Positions 44,079-56,000 of a stretch of DNA of 64,000 bases are shown one piece after another. Location: assembly GCA_963576725.1 (NCBI GenBank), contig OY755242.1, positions 26,905,858 through 26,969,857 on the forward strand. Reading direction: 5' to 3'. The stretch comes from Azorinus chamasolen (taxonomy: Eukaryota > Mollusca > Bivalvia > Cardiida > Solecurtidae). Position numbers and translations under genes: made by a program. Under the pieces are notes generated by a model, which was not told where the DNA came from, made no database searches, and saw only the letters and a program-made list of their open reading frames with translations. Position 1 is the first letter of the stretch. Every line of letters starts with the position of its first letter.

Positions 44079-44198
44079 TACAGTAAAACCTCTCTATAAC
44101 GGCTACTAAATTGTGTTAATTAGTTGGTATTTAGAGCCACCTGCATTTATCACAAAATACTTGATGTATAGTGGCCGTTATAGATAGGATTTACTGTA
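44079..44198. mobile_element. Pogo-like MITE (P1) with internal deletion
   Basis: Ends TACAGTAAAACCTCTCTATA and GTTATAGATAGGATTTACTG; the central hairpin is missing. Confidence 0.7.
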
Positions 44199-44636
44199 TA
44201 TAATACTAATACTGCACGATTACTACGAGCTTCTTGTGACAACTTTTGTCCACTTACCCATAAATTAGAATGGTTGCAACGTCTATAAATAGAAAAGTGC
44301 AGTCACGGCTCAGCACTCGAAATCGAACTAGCTTAATGTAGGACTAAAGCAATGTGGAAAGCCTCTGTATATCTATCGTCCTGCATTAGGCAACCACCTG
44401 CTTTTAAAGACGCCAATGTCTATTCACTAAGTGGTCGTTTAGAGGGTTTTACTGTATCAACTTATAGCAGACGACATTTCATAGCAAAATGTTTTCATTG
44501 GCATATAAAAAGGTAAACCAAGCTATTTATTGAGACTTGTTGTTAGTTTGTTGTATACATAACAGCACAAAAGTACGGAGCCAGACAACATAACTTAGTT
44601 ACTCGCCACATATTATGTACTTGTCTTTGGACTAAT

Positions 44637-44696
44637 GGATATGTACCTAGTCCTGCAAACAGGGGATCATGTGTTCGAATCTCAAGCTATGCAGTT
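44637..44696 (+). tRNA. tRNA-like sequence (pseudogene or SINE head)
   Basis: ACTAATGGATATGTACC resembles a D-arm/A-box and GTGTTCGAATCTC a T-arm/B-box at suitable spacing. The acceptor stem does not pair convincingly, so a working tRNA is unlikely. Confidence 0.3.
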
Positions 44697-44857
44697 TCCT
44701 TTTTTTTAAACTGATTTGCTATTTGTAATCTTCTTTTCAATTTTCATTCTTTTTTAATTTTATACTAATATTTTGATACTAATTCTTATATGTTATCATT
44801 AATATTTATTGTTGTTTTGTATGGAACAGTATTTTAATAAAAAAAAATATTGGTCAC

Positions 44858-44937
44858 TGGTAAGAATCGAACTCACGACCCGCCACATGCAAGTCCAGAT
44901 ACACATCCATTGCACCAAGACAACTATGTTGAAAATA
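44858..44937 (-). tRNA. tRNA-like sequence, inverted relative to the previous one
   Basis: On the minus strand GCAATGGATGTGTATC (A-box-like) and GTGAGTTCGATTCTTAC (B-box and T-arm, paired stem) occur about 30 nt apart. Could be a tRNA-derived SINE head. The region is absent from unit A. Confidence 0.35.
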
Positions 44938-45038
44938 TTGCGTCTTGGTAAGGCTTTAAAAAATAAACAAGCGCTGTAGTCGTTTCGTTTTGTTTACATT
45001 AGAGTAGGTCCTGTTTTGTTCCAAAATAAGTTGGTCTA

Positions 45039-45249
45039 TAAGTAAACAACGAGCAGTGAGCCATAAAAATCAGCGCAGTCCACTTTTTGGGGGAATCAGC
45101 ATAAAAACCTGCATGAGAAAATCATGATTGACTGTCGCATGTAAAGTACATTCTTAGTTAGATGGACTGCAGCAATGCCGACACCCCTAAATCGTGGAAC
45201 GTACCAAAATGCACAGTACATTCACGGCTCACTGCTCGTTGTTTACCTA
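45039..45249. mobile_element. MITE family 3, second copy
   Basis: TAAGTAAACAACGAGCAGTG at the left and its complement at the right, opposite in orientation to the copy at 43706. Confidence 0.8.
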
Positions 45250-45276
45250 TATCTGTATTTATCACGCCGGCCTGTA

Positions 45277-47284
45277 TAGGTCAACAACGAGCAGTGAGCC
45301 GTGAATGTACTTTACATTTTGGAACGTTCCACGATTTAGGGGTGTCGGCGTTGCTGCGGTCCATCTTACTGAGGGGAAAATGACGAATTTTCTCATGCAG
45401 GTTTTTAGGGTTTCGGCTTTTGCCGAAATCCTTATAAAATGGATTGCGACTCAAACTATGGCGGAAAACCCTATTGCACGAGCGCTACCTAGCGGGAATC
45501 CCCCTAAGAGAATACGCGCATGTGCAGTGCTTGGCTTACAATCCGGTTCCGGAATCTTACAAAATATTTATAATGAAATATGGAAGGTGGATCCATTAAC
45601 AAACAGAGCAGACCCTGAATCTATGGGAGCGAGCTCTCTGATCTGGGTCGAATCTATTTGCAGATGCATGAAAACAAGTTTATATGGGGAAATTAAGGGT
45701 TAAATAGACTTCTTCTGTTCTTTACGTCCTTTACAGTATAAAGGTTACAGCGCACTTGTGGTCAGTAGTGCAGGGCAACTGTTACATCATGCTAAAATCT
45801 CTAGAGGTCATACGCTTAACTCTTTGTACGCTAGCGGCGAAACTGTGATTACCTATGCAAACAGTTTGGATCCAGATGAGAGGCCACATAATTCTGCGTC
45901 TCATCAGGATCCAAACTGTTTGTCATCTTGATCATATTTTTGCATAAAATGAAAGAAAGTTTATTGAAGAATTGAAGCAGACGTCAATTGTTGCAAACGA
46001 AACATCACTCAGCATTATAAGGATTAAGCAAGCTGTAGAGATCTGTAATATCGTCTGCTTCAGGTTTGTCATCATTTGAATTTCTAAAAGATCAGTGTTA
46101 GGCATTTTGACCTAAGGCAAAATTGTCACAAGTTGTAAACAGTTTAGATTTTGGTCAGACAGTTACTTGGTATTAGATCTGAATCCAAACAGGGTGTCCC
46201 ACTTTGCCAACCTTTATTGTTTAAGTAGCTTGGATGGTAGTGTTAACAATTACTATTAAAAGGAAACAAGGGTTTTTGTATCCTTTATATTATTAAAAAA
46301 TCAATAAAATGAAAAAAAGGAGAAAGTCAAACAAAATGAGACAAAGCACTTTCTTATCTTTTAATTTATATACATTTCATCATTTATTGATTTACCTGCC
46401 AGGCTTATAGTATCGTATAGTGTCTTATAGTATCTTATAGTAATGTATGTAATTTATTTCTAATTCATATCATTTATTTCTATGACGCCGGTTACTGATC
46501 AGGGTCTGTAGTGTTTACTACAGCACTAACTGTAATTTGCATGTATGACTATAATTTATTTTTAATTATATCATTTATTGATATACTTGTTACATGTATG
46601 ATGCTGCAAATAGCAAAGACCCTGGTCAGTTGTGGTAACTGATCGGGGTATGTATTGTTTGCAGCACAGACTCACAAATTGACCCTGAACAGACTCACAC
46701 CCGCAGTCTCCTAGGAAGAAGTAAGAAATTACAACACAATCACACAAAAAGACAAGGTATAGGCATGGATAAACTATTAAGGGTCTTTTCTGTTTGCAAA
46801 AGCACAGAAAGGCTTAGTTTGCTCAGACAATTTGTACCCGATATGGAACCCTGAAATCGTCTTCACTATATAATATAAAGTGAAACAATATTATGTGTCT
46901 AACAACCCATATACCAATGGGAGGTTTTACTTCAAATTTTCACCCCTGATAAGCTGTCAACCTTAATGTGAAGATTTTCTTAAAGAATGTTATTACATGT
47001 ATTGCTCTGACCATTTTACCAGAGTTATGGCACAAAGTGGCAAGTTGAGCTATTGGAATCGCACTGTGTGTGACATGTTCATAAAAATTATATAAATGTC
47101 TTCCAAACTACTGACATGATTTTCAGAAAAATCCACAGCAAACAATCAATATAATAAATATATATTATGTCCGAAACCTTCAGTACTGTCAGTACTTTGA
47201 TTAATATATAAAACAGACAGAATGCTGATTCCGCCCCAAAATGAACTGCGCTGGTTTTATGGTTCACTGCTCGTTGTTTACTTA
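45277..47284. mobile_element. MITE family 3, third copy, split by ~1.8 kb
   Basis: Left half 45277-45410 and right half from about 47210. Flanked by TA; unit A has the empty site GGCCTGTAGTACACG (11940-11954). The inner DNA carries a T2-type hairpin (45555-45706), a T4-type hairpin (45812-46026) and further damaged hairpins (46470-46510, 46610-46675). Confidence 0.75.
45812..46026. mobile_element. TTAA-superfamily hairpin MITE, T4 type
   Basis: Starts TTAACTCTTTGTACGC; hairpin CAGTTTGGATCCAGATGAGA with mirror GATCCAAACTGTTTG; ends AAGGATTAA. Confidence 0.65.
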
Positions 47285-47486
47285 TAGTACACGATCTATG
47301 TAATACAACACGTTTGTGTTCACTGCCACAAGTAACAAGTTTACACTTTTAAAACGGATGTACTGTTATTTGGAATTAGTGTAGACCCAGATCCAAAGAC
47401 TCAAATTCTCCTGTGAAATTTAAATTTTGCATACTGTGTGAACCTCGAGATTAAACACTATTGGGTCATTCTACTTTGAATATTTA

Positions 47487-47730
47487 ACCCTTTACTCCAT
47501 ATTTGACTATAATACGCCTTTTCTATGCCTTTACAAACAGAGTAGACCCAGATCATATGGCTCCTGAAGGGGCCCTCTGACCAGGGTCTGCTCTGTTTGC
47601 TTATGATATAATATAGATAAGACTATAGAGTTTCTGTCATGGCCAAAGTTTCTTATGTCCACATGCTGATATAACAATAAATTAATTATTATGCATGGTG
47701 TCATTAGTGTTAAATGCTAAAGGTTTAACC
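47487..47730. mobile_element. TTAA-flanked hairpin MITE, T3 type (unit B)
   Basis: Counterpart of 12137-12371; starts TTAACCCTTTACTCCATATT, hairpin ACAAACAGAGTAGACCCAGA / CAGGGTCTGCTCTGTTTGC. Confidence 0.7.
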
Positions 47731-47788
47731 CAAATGGAGTACAGTAGTGGTTGTATGTTATTTAACTTAATAGTAGACAATGACTTTC

Positions 47789-48246
47789 AAGAACGTTTAA
47801 CCTTTACTTGATAGAGCTTTAACTCTTTATTTGGTATAGATATTTACCCTTAACCTTTACTTATTAGAGTTTTAACTCTTTATTTGGTATAGATATTTAC
47901 CCTTAACCTTTACTTAATAGAGCTTTAACTCTTTATTTTGGTATAGATTTTTACCCTTAACCCTTACTTATTAGAGCTTTAACTCTTTATTTGGTATAGA
48001 TATTTACCCTTAACCTTTACTTATTAGAGTTTTAACTCTTTATTTGGTATAGATATTTACCCTTAACCTTTACTTATTAGAGCTTTAACTCTTTATTTGG
48101 TGTAGATATTTACACTTAACCTTTACTTGATAGAGCTTTCAGTCGTTACTTGTTACAGCTTTTAACCCTTACTTGATAGAGCTTTTAGCCCTTACTTGAT
48201 AGAACTTTTAATCCTTACTTGATAGAGCTTTTTGCCCTTACCTTTG
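47789..48246. repeat. Minisatellite (unit B)
   Basis: First half is a higher-order array of a ~51-bp unit containing TTTAACTCTTTATTTGGTAT, second half the simple 22-bp unit TTAACCCTTACTTGATAGAG. Confidence 0.9.
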
Positions 48247-48617
48247 GTTTATGGACTGTTTAATTGACATTTAATTGATAGAGATGGCTTGTCGGTACTG
48301 TATGAGCTTAGACTAATCAATGTCTGCTCTGTTTGCTTATGAACTAATACAGAACTGTGTATACAGCTTTCATCATGGTTAAAGCTCCCTTGTTCATTTT
48401 GCCATATAAAGATTCGGGTAATTAATATATATACACTCATTATATTTTACCTGTATATTCAGAATTATTTTATGTGTATCATTTAAATTAATCCACATGG
48501 GAGACGGTAGTTTATAATTACATGCACGCTATTTAAAGTCCTGAGCACGGGAGTCGATCAACAGTTATGACCTCTTGATTAATTAACCAAATTGTGCCGA
48601 GTGAGCCTTAAAAAGGA

Positions 48618-49025
48618 CATATGCAAACAGTATAGACCCAGATTAGAGGGCCTCTGAATGAGCCTTCAGATCAGGGTTTGCACTGTTTGCCTTACAGGCC
48701 CATATTGATGGCCGCTCAAGACATGTTCTACTGTATCCATATATCTATACCAGGTCATGCTATGCGTGATAAAGGTCAACCCGTGTATGTTTAGTGTCCC
48801 TCATATAAACGCCTTTTCACGCAATTGCAAATAGGGTAGACCCAGATCAGACGTGTCATGTAACAGCCGTCTGATCAGGTTCCGCTGTGTATGCTTTTGA
48901 AATTACAGTTTCTACCAATACAAAAAAGGTCTGTGTATATATGCAATTATACAAATTCAGCTAAACACTATTCAGTGGTGTCATTATTTCTTACGTGTTA
49001 ATTCAAACAGGGAAAAGGTTAATAG
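48618..49025. mobile_element. Two TTAA-superfamily hairpin remnants (unit B)
   Basis: Counterparts of 13810-13890 and 14305-14560. The pogo-like MITE P3 that separates them in unit A is absent here, giving the empty site. Confidence 0.55.
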
Positions 49026-49217
49026 AGGCATAGATAAAGATTTATACAATGTAAACCAAGAGCGGCAGAGTACTCCTGAATGAATCTACTGATCAAGGCA
49101 TACACTGCTCTGCTAAGGAATCAATTTCCAAAAGGCGGTGTCGATATCCGGAGATATTCAGACATTTGTATGCAGTGGTGTGTAGTATTGATCTGAGTCT
49201 GCTCGCTTTATAATATA

Positions 49218-49424
49218 TACAGTAAAATATCTCTATAACGGCCACTAAATTACATTAAGTATTTTGTGTTAAATGCACGTGGCTGCTTAAAGCAAGGTGA
49301 AAGTAAAACAGAACGCTCCTATAGGAGCATTCTGTTTTACTTTCACATTGCTTTAGGCAGCCAACTGCCCTAAATACCAACTAATTCACACAATTTAGTG
49401 GCCGTTATAGAGACGTTTACTGTA
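49218..49424. mobile_element. Pogo-like palindromic MITE (P1)
   Basis: Apex GAACGCTCCTATAGGAGCATTC, long matched arms GTGGCTGCTTAAAGCAAGGT; counterpart of 14751-14943. Confidence 0.85.
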
Positions 49425-50469
49425 TTTAGATATTGATGAGTGTCAAACAGTGTATATCTGGATCAGACGCCGCTCTTCTGACACTTGTCTGGTTTTACAT
49501 CGTCTGTCACACATTTCACAGTGATTTGCTGTTTTACTACCGAAATGAGAACAGAAACGGAATAAAAACGTTCCCGTGTCTATATTTAAACATGCTAAGC
49601 ATGGCAAACAGCTTGGAACCAGCGGATACTCTGACTAGTTCAGCATTTTATCAGCATTCAGGCTGTCCTACACACGGTCAGCAGTTTCTATAACACTTGA
49701 ACAATCAAAAGTATGATAAGTGACTCTACATAAAAAATGTGATAAACATCCAAGTTCAGCCGGATTAGGTCATTCGTATCGGATTGGTTTGGGCCAGCTG
49801 ATTACCTACAGCGTCAACCCATTTGTGGCCGTGTCCCATGAGAATGGCATAGGCAAACAGTGATCAGGGTCTGAACTGCTTGCTGGACCCCTCAATGTCA
49901 ATGGCCTATTCCAGCATAAAGTGTGTTTGCTGTACACATTGTACAAGGTGAGTCTAAAAGTATAGTAATCAGTGTGTGATTCAGGTTAAAACGTCTCGAG
50001 AAATACAACGTTCGTTGTGACACGTTTTGCCTGTTATAAACCAACATAACGCAGTCTTAAGTTAAGATGTGACATACATTCAGACAAAGGTCAGTAATGT
50101 ACATTGCAATCTGTTTCGCATAGTTGACTTACATACCTTAAATACGACACGTATTTTAAAACAATGTTAAGTGACATTTAAAAACGTTTTAGATAGATAC
50201 GCAATGCCCATTTAATTGTCGTTTTAACATGATCTAAACTATTTCACATTCATAATTTTCATAATTTTGATAAGGGTGTTTTTTGGAAGTACTAAATACT
50301 TTGCATTTGTAAACAGACGGCAAGTTTGCGTGCTAAAGGCAATTTTGTCTGGGGTGTATATTTTGTACATAACTTTAGTAGGCCATAGTAAAACTGCAGT
50401 AAGATAAACGTGTTCTAAAAGACAACTTACTGAATTAAGCTAGATGTCTTAAAACGCAGGAGGTCTGCG

Positions 50470-50555
50470 TGTGTGATTACCTATGCAAAAAGTTTGGATC
50501 CGGATGAGACGCTGAGTTACTCGGCGTCTCATCAGGATCCAAACTGTTTGTCACC
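50470..50555. mobile_element. TTAA-superfamily hairpin, T4 type (unit B)
   Basis: Near-perfect hairpin TTTGGATCCGGATGAGACGC / GCGTCTCATCAGGATCCAAA. Confidence 0.6.
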
Positions 50556-51189
50556 CTTAATTCATTTTGGTAGGACATACTGATTACACGGTGAATATAT
50601 CAATTTAGTGGGTATGACATTCTGTAGAAATAATTGGTATAGCTTTGGCGCGCTCTGTACTACGTGTGCATTGCATTTTAAACTGTTGTGGGTGAAAATT
50701 TCTGTAGAAATAAGTTTCATAGTAGGCTTAAGATTAATTTAAAGTACATGTGATGCAGACAACTCCATGTAGAGCCCTCTGCAATACGTGTAATTTGCAT
50801 TAAGCTACTGTCAGTTTTAATGTGCAGACTATTACTATATGATCGCTTTAGAGAGGGTTTACTGTTAACTCATACTGACACACCGCCAAGCTTATACATG
50901 CACCTTCTAGGAACAGATTTATAAACATATGTATACATGTATGTTCTCAATGGATCTTGAAGTAATAATTGTTTAGGAAACACATTAGCCTTGTTTGTCT
51001 TTAACATTCGAAAATTAACCCTTTCCCACATTGAAACGCATTTTGAAGCCTTTACTCCGTGAAAACGCATCTCTACGCCTTTGTAAAGGAGCGATCTAAT
51101 CATGGTCTATTCTATTTACTTTTGATATAATATAGATCTGATTATAAGTTTCTGTTACAAGAATACATGTTTTGTCCATTGCACCATTA

Positions 51190-51439
51190 TTAACCCTTCT
51201 CTTGCTGAATTTTAAAATACATTTCTCCTTCTTTACCTATGCCCTGTTGTATAACTACATATCTCTTCACTGTGTACAAGTATTTCGATGTGCAATCACT
51301 GCTGTTGAGTGCACTGGTTGCACAATCAACTTGTAAATAGTGCAGACCCTTATGAGACAGCTCCTGCAGGAGCTGTCTCATCTGGGTCTTCACTATTTAC
51401 AGGTACGTATATTGATGTGAGTAGCAAGCGAAGGGTTAA
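51190..51439. mobile_element. TTAA-flanked hairpin MITE, T1 type, specific to unit B
   Basis: Begins TTAACCCTTCTCTTGCTGAA, ends GCGAAGGGTTAA, apex AGCTCCTGCAGGAGCT. Closely similar to copies at 10975 and 53758. Confidence 0.85.
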
Positions 51440-52190
51440 AATTCAGTGGATTCATATTCATGGTGACATATTTCTTGCCTTGATATTCATGGAGTAAAGG
51501 GTTAAAACTTTTGCAAACTGTTCTGTTTGCTTGTGTAGATCAGATTTAACCACTATGGAGGCGTCCCTTTTTATATCCCAGTTTATTGATTGTGTCGTCC
51601 ATGAATAATAATGAGGTGATGAACCTAATCCTTACAATGCTAAATGTTCAAATGGACAATTTCTAAAGTCATACAGGTCAAGCTTACTGTGAATATTTAG
51701 GGAGTTTGCTATAGAACAGTGTAATATGACAAACAGTGCAAACGTCCTCTAGGACCCTCTCATCTGGGCCAACACTGCTTGTTCCCTTCATTGTAAGGGT
51801 TAAACACAGAAAGGGTTAACAAACAGTTCACTTTAAAACAGTCAACTTTTGTATTCTGTGCAAATTGATTTTGCAAATTTTGTCAACTCCATTCTCAAAA
51901 TACAAATAGCAAGTCATTTCTATATAAAACTTGCAATGAAAGTTTGAAATGCCGAGTTGCACGTCGTCTTATATGTAGCCAAGTAATCAGAATGTCACAC
52001 TTCATTAAAGTAGAACCATATATCCCACAATACATTGTCTCTAAACATACGGTTATTGCTACAAATGTTAGTTAATAAAAGCGGTGTTCAACCTATTTGA
52101 CCTGGAGCTCTTGTCATAATATTGATCACCTATTTTATCCCTACATGTATTCCCAGTGTGTTGAAAAGAAAGGTAGTCATACCATGTACA

Positions 52191-52395
52191 TACAGTAAAA
52201 CCTCTCTATAACGACCACTAAATTGTGTTTAGTTGGTACTTTGGACAGGTGACTGCTTTAAGCAAATTGAAAGTGAAACAGAACGCTCCTATAGGAGCGT
52301 TCTGTTTTACTTTCTCCTTGCTTTTAGCAGCCACCTGTCTTTAACATAAAATAATTGATGTAATTTAGTGGTCGTTATAGAGAGGTTTAACTGTA
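52191..52395. mobile_element. Pogo-like palindromic MITE (P1)
   Basis: Counterpart of 17667-17874, apex GAACGCTCCTATAGGAGCGTTC intact. Confidence 0.8.
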
Positions 52396-53097
52396 CATGC
52401 AAGAGAGGTTTGCACTGTTTGTTATATGGTTTGTTGTCTGTGGCCACCTCGGTCAAACAGTTATAGAAACTAAAACACCCCTCTAATTGAAAATAAAATT
52501 CATTTACAAATAGAACACGCAACCCTACCCCTGCCCTCTAAATAAGACGTTTAGTAAAAGTGGGAAAACAGTCAAACAGGGAGAGACTCAAGAAGAATTT
52601 AGTAAGAAGAATTTAGTTTTTTTGGCTGGCGATTGCTTACTGGAGATTGAAAGTCTTGTAGACAGCTCCTTTGCCGTACGCTGCCACCTGTCCGGCACTG
52701 ATACGTATTTGAAGGTTCGGTTTAAAGGCGATTAACTGTACATACGAGTTGCTATAGGAGCGACTAATGATGAAATATCCAAATAGACTAGATACGTGAC
52801 ATGTTTAACACCCCTCGTTGTCATTCGATCACATTCGTTTATAAATAGGAGGTAAAGTAACACCATTTGCAATAGAGAAAGAAACATCATGTGTGTAATA
52901 ATAGGTCATGTGCTCGGGATATGTAGTCTGGAGTGAGGAAGAATAGTATCTATATGTCAGTAAATTAATCAACAAATACACCAAATTCATATCTGAAGAC
53001 TGGACGGGAAGTATACCCCCAACTACCATCCGGACTATAGCTACAGGAGGTTGAACTATACATGGGTGTAGGGTAAAAAACGTTAACACTTCACAAA

Positions 53098-56000
53098 ATG
53101 GATTTACTAGTGTATATTGTATTAGGACTTATGTTACTATACTTTTGCCTAAAACGAAAGGCAAAAAAAGGAAAAGACATAAACGGACCAAAGGCGTGGC
53201 CAATAATTGGAAATGTGTTAGATATGAAAAAAGGACTCGTTCATGAAGTGTTCGCGGATATGGCCTTAAAGTATGGAGATATATTTCAGGTCAAAATTTT
53301 CGGCCAGTCCTTCATTGTTTTAAATACAGCAAAAATGGTTCGTACAGCATTTTGCCTTGATAAGTATGTAAAAGTGATGAGCGATCGGGTTGGTTCGTTT
53401 TATGGAAACTCCACTCTTTATGGAAGTAGCGCCCTTGGATTAATGCCAAAAGCATATGGGTCGCCCCACTCAGAATTAAGGAAGGCATACACGAGAGGTT
53501 TGCATGTATATGGCGACGGGCGAAAGGAATTCGAAGATTTGGTTTTGTCGGAACTGAAGCAGTTAGTAGTCAAGATCGAAGCATTTAAAGGGAAAGAATT
53601 TGATATGGTGGAAATTCTGAAACGTTCTTTGAGCAACATACTGTCGATATTAGTAAGTGCGTTGATCTTTATTTTTAACATATATGATTCACAAAAACAG
53701 TGTTTCTCTGTATTCTTCAGTTGCTGTTAAAGTATACATGTATGTGGCGTAACATTATTAACCCTTCTCTTGCTGAATTTTAAAATACATTTCTCCTTCT
53801 TTACCCATGCCGTGTTGTATAAGTACATTATATATTCACTATGTACACGTATTTGGCTGAGCAATCACTGATGTGGCGTGCACTGGTTGCACAATCAACC
53901 TGTAAATAGTGCAGACCCTGATGAGACAGCTCCTGCAGGAGCTGTCTCATCTGGGTCTTCACTATTTACAGGTAGGTATATTTACGCGAAGAGCAAGCGA
54001 AGGGTTAAAGTATTTTTTCGCAGGTACCACCGATACACCAAACCGTCTCTAAACCGGGCGTTAATATAAGTATCAATACCAATGTTTCAGCATGACTTTC
54101 ACCATACGAAAAGGAACCAGTTGCTTAAAAAAATCTAAGTTCTTTACTTGAAGTCCAGTTTAGAGGAGTTTACTGTACCCTTGTAAGTGCATATCTTTCT
54201 ATATCTGATGTGAAAATGTTAATATAGGGTTAATCCTACTGGAATTTGGAATTTGCGACGGTATATGAGTTTTTTAACGACGGCGGGGTCATTAAAATAA
54301 TTTAAGACCGTTAAGACCTCATATACCGTCGCAAATTTCAAATTACGGTAGGATTAACCATATTCTAACGCAATTTTAACACGAAAATTGCTGAGTCCGA
54401 TCTTAATGTCCTTGGTGCCCGGGTTTTCTCTATCCCATGCGCGCCGATGATTAAGGTAGTTCGCGCTGTTGCTCGGCAAAAATCGAACTTTATCCAATTA
54501 TCATTATATTTGGTCCAGGTATACAGAAAGTAACCGCCGACACGACTACGACGTTCATTTTAAATTTGACGTCGGTTGCTTAGCAATATATGACGTCAAA
54601 AGCGACCTCTGGTGTCATCTAAGCAATTCACGTGTGCTTGCGTATTTCTTTATTTATTTACAAATGCCGTTGCGCATTTCAATGATTCAAAAACTGTTTT
54701 GAAGAAGAAGAAAAGTTCTTCAATATGATATGCGATATATGTTTTACAAGCGTAACACATTTGTTAAGTCGGGAGTTGAAAGTTGGAAAACCCATTTTAC
54801 CGCATTCTGATATTGATTTTTTTCGCCATTTTCGTGGAATTCCAAAAAAACTAGACGGTGAAAGTTTATAAAAAAATTATATGTCATACTCTGTTCATTT
54901 CTGAACAGGAACAAGTAAAAAAAGCAATACCTATTCGAGTTCATTTTTTCGCTACGAGTGATTTTGCTAGGTCATCTCGTCATCATACTCGACGTCAAGG
55001 AGACGTTGAAATATATATAAAGCTGTTCCATATCTTATTTATATTATATGTGCCCATTACCCTTCTTATTACACTAATTATTCATTGAAATATCAGTATG
55101 ACTTGAAATTGTAGTTTTGATATTCCTGAAAACTAATTGTCTTTCATTAGAAAAAAACCTTTTTCTTCTATTAAAAACAAATAGAGCAAACCCATATCAG
55201 ACACTTCATGCAGGAGTTTCTGATTAGGGACTTCTCATTTTGTATATTATATATTTAAGAAAAGGGTACTGTACACATATAATTAGTACACTATTATTTA
55301 ATATGCCTTTTTAATATGATCTTTATTTGTTTAGAGTTGTCATATTGTATGAAATGTACTTATGTTGAGGGCCTCGGGGGTAGATTAGTCTTTTGACTAA
55401 CCGAGCTACCCTCGTAAAATAAAGTGTCTCATTCATTCATTGACACAAGGCGCAAATGGAACAGATCCATATAGGAAACTTTCCACAGAAGTTTCTCGCT
55501 TGGTTCAGTTCTATTTGAAACTTTGTTTATGTAGTTTGTATAATTATGCTGATTTCATTTTGCGTTATTGAAATGGTTTAGCGTAATATCTGTATTGGAC
55601 ACATTGTTTATTATGATCTGTGATTGTTAATTTTGCATATAAATTTATGAAATGTACTGATTAACAAGGCCTCGGAGTGCCTAATGAGCTACCCTAATTA
55701 TATAAAGTATTTTAGCATTCATTCATTAATTTAGATTAATTGGGTAACTCTCAATCCTTTCATTCATTCATTCATTCATTCATTCATTCATTCATTAATT
55801 CATTCATTCATTCAATTCGTCATAAACCTTGTGCATATAGTTTGGATCCAGATGAGACGTTGCATAACTCGACGTCTCATCAGGTCCAATTAATTTACAC
55901 TCTAACTGCATTTTTCTAATTTTGAAGCAGATAACATTTTATATTTACTAAAACTGAGCAAAAATATTTTCTCGTATTGACAGTGTGGGTAAATGACGTC

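Larger units (their letters stand above)
43657..44456. mobile_element. Pogo-like MITE carrying nested insertions
   Basis: Counterpart of 11680-11877. Interrupted by a third-family MITE (43706-43929) and a pogo-like MITE (44079-44198), with further non-matching DNA around them. Ends TACAGTAAAACTCCTCTAAT and TCGTTTAGAGGGTTTTACTG. Confidence 0.65.
42108..53097. other. Intergenic region between divergent P450 genes, unit B
   Basis: Duplicate of 10675-18565, 3.1 kb longer through extra insertions. It should contain the promoters of CYP copy B and of the plus-strand CYP. Segments between listed elements (such as 46030-47180, 49750-50460 and 52400-53097) show no genes. Confidence 0.65.

Noticed and set aside
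45305..45703. 132-codon frame as a host gene
   Set aside because: It spans the junction of a family 3 MITE and a T2-type hairpin and has no domain.
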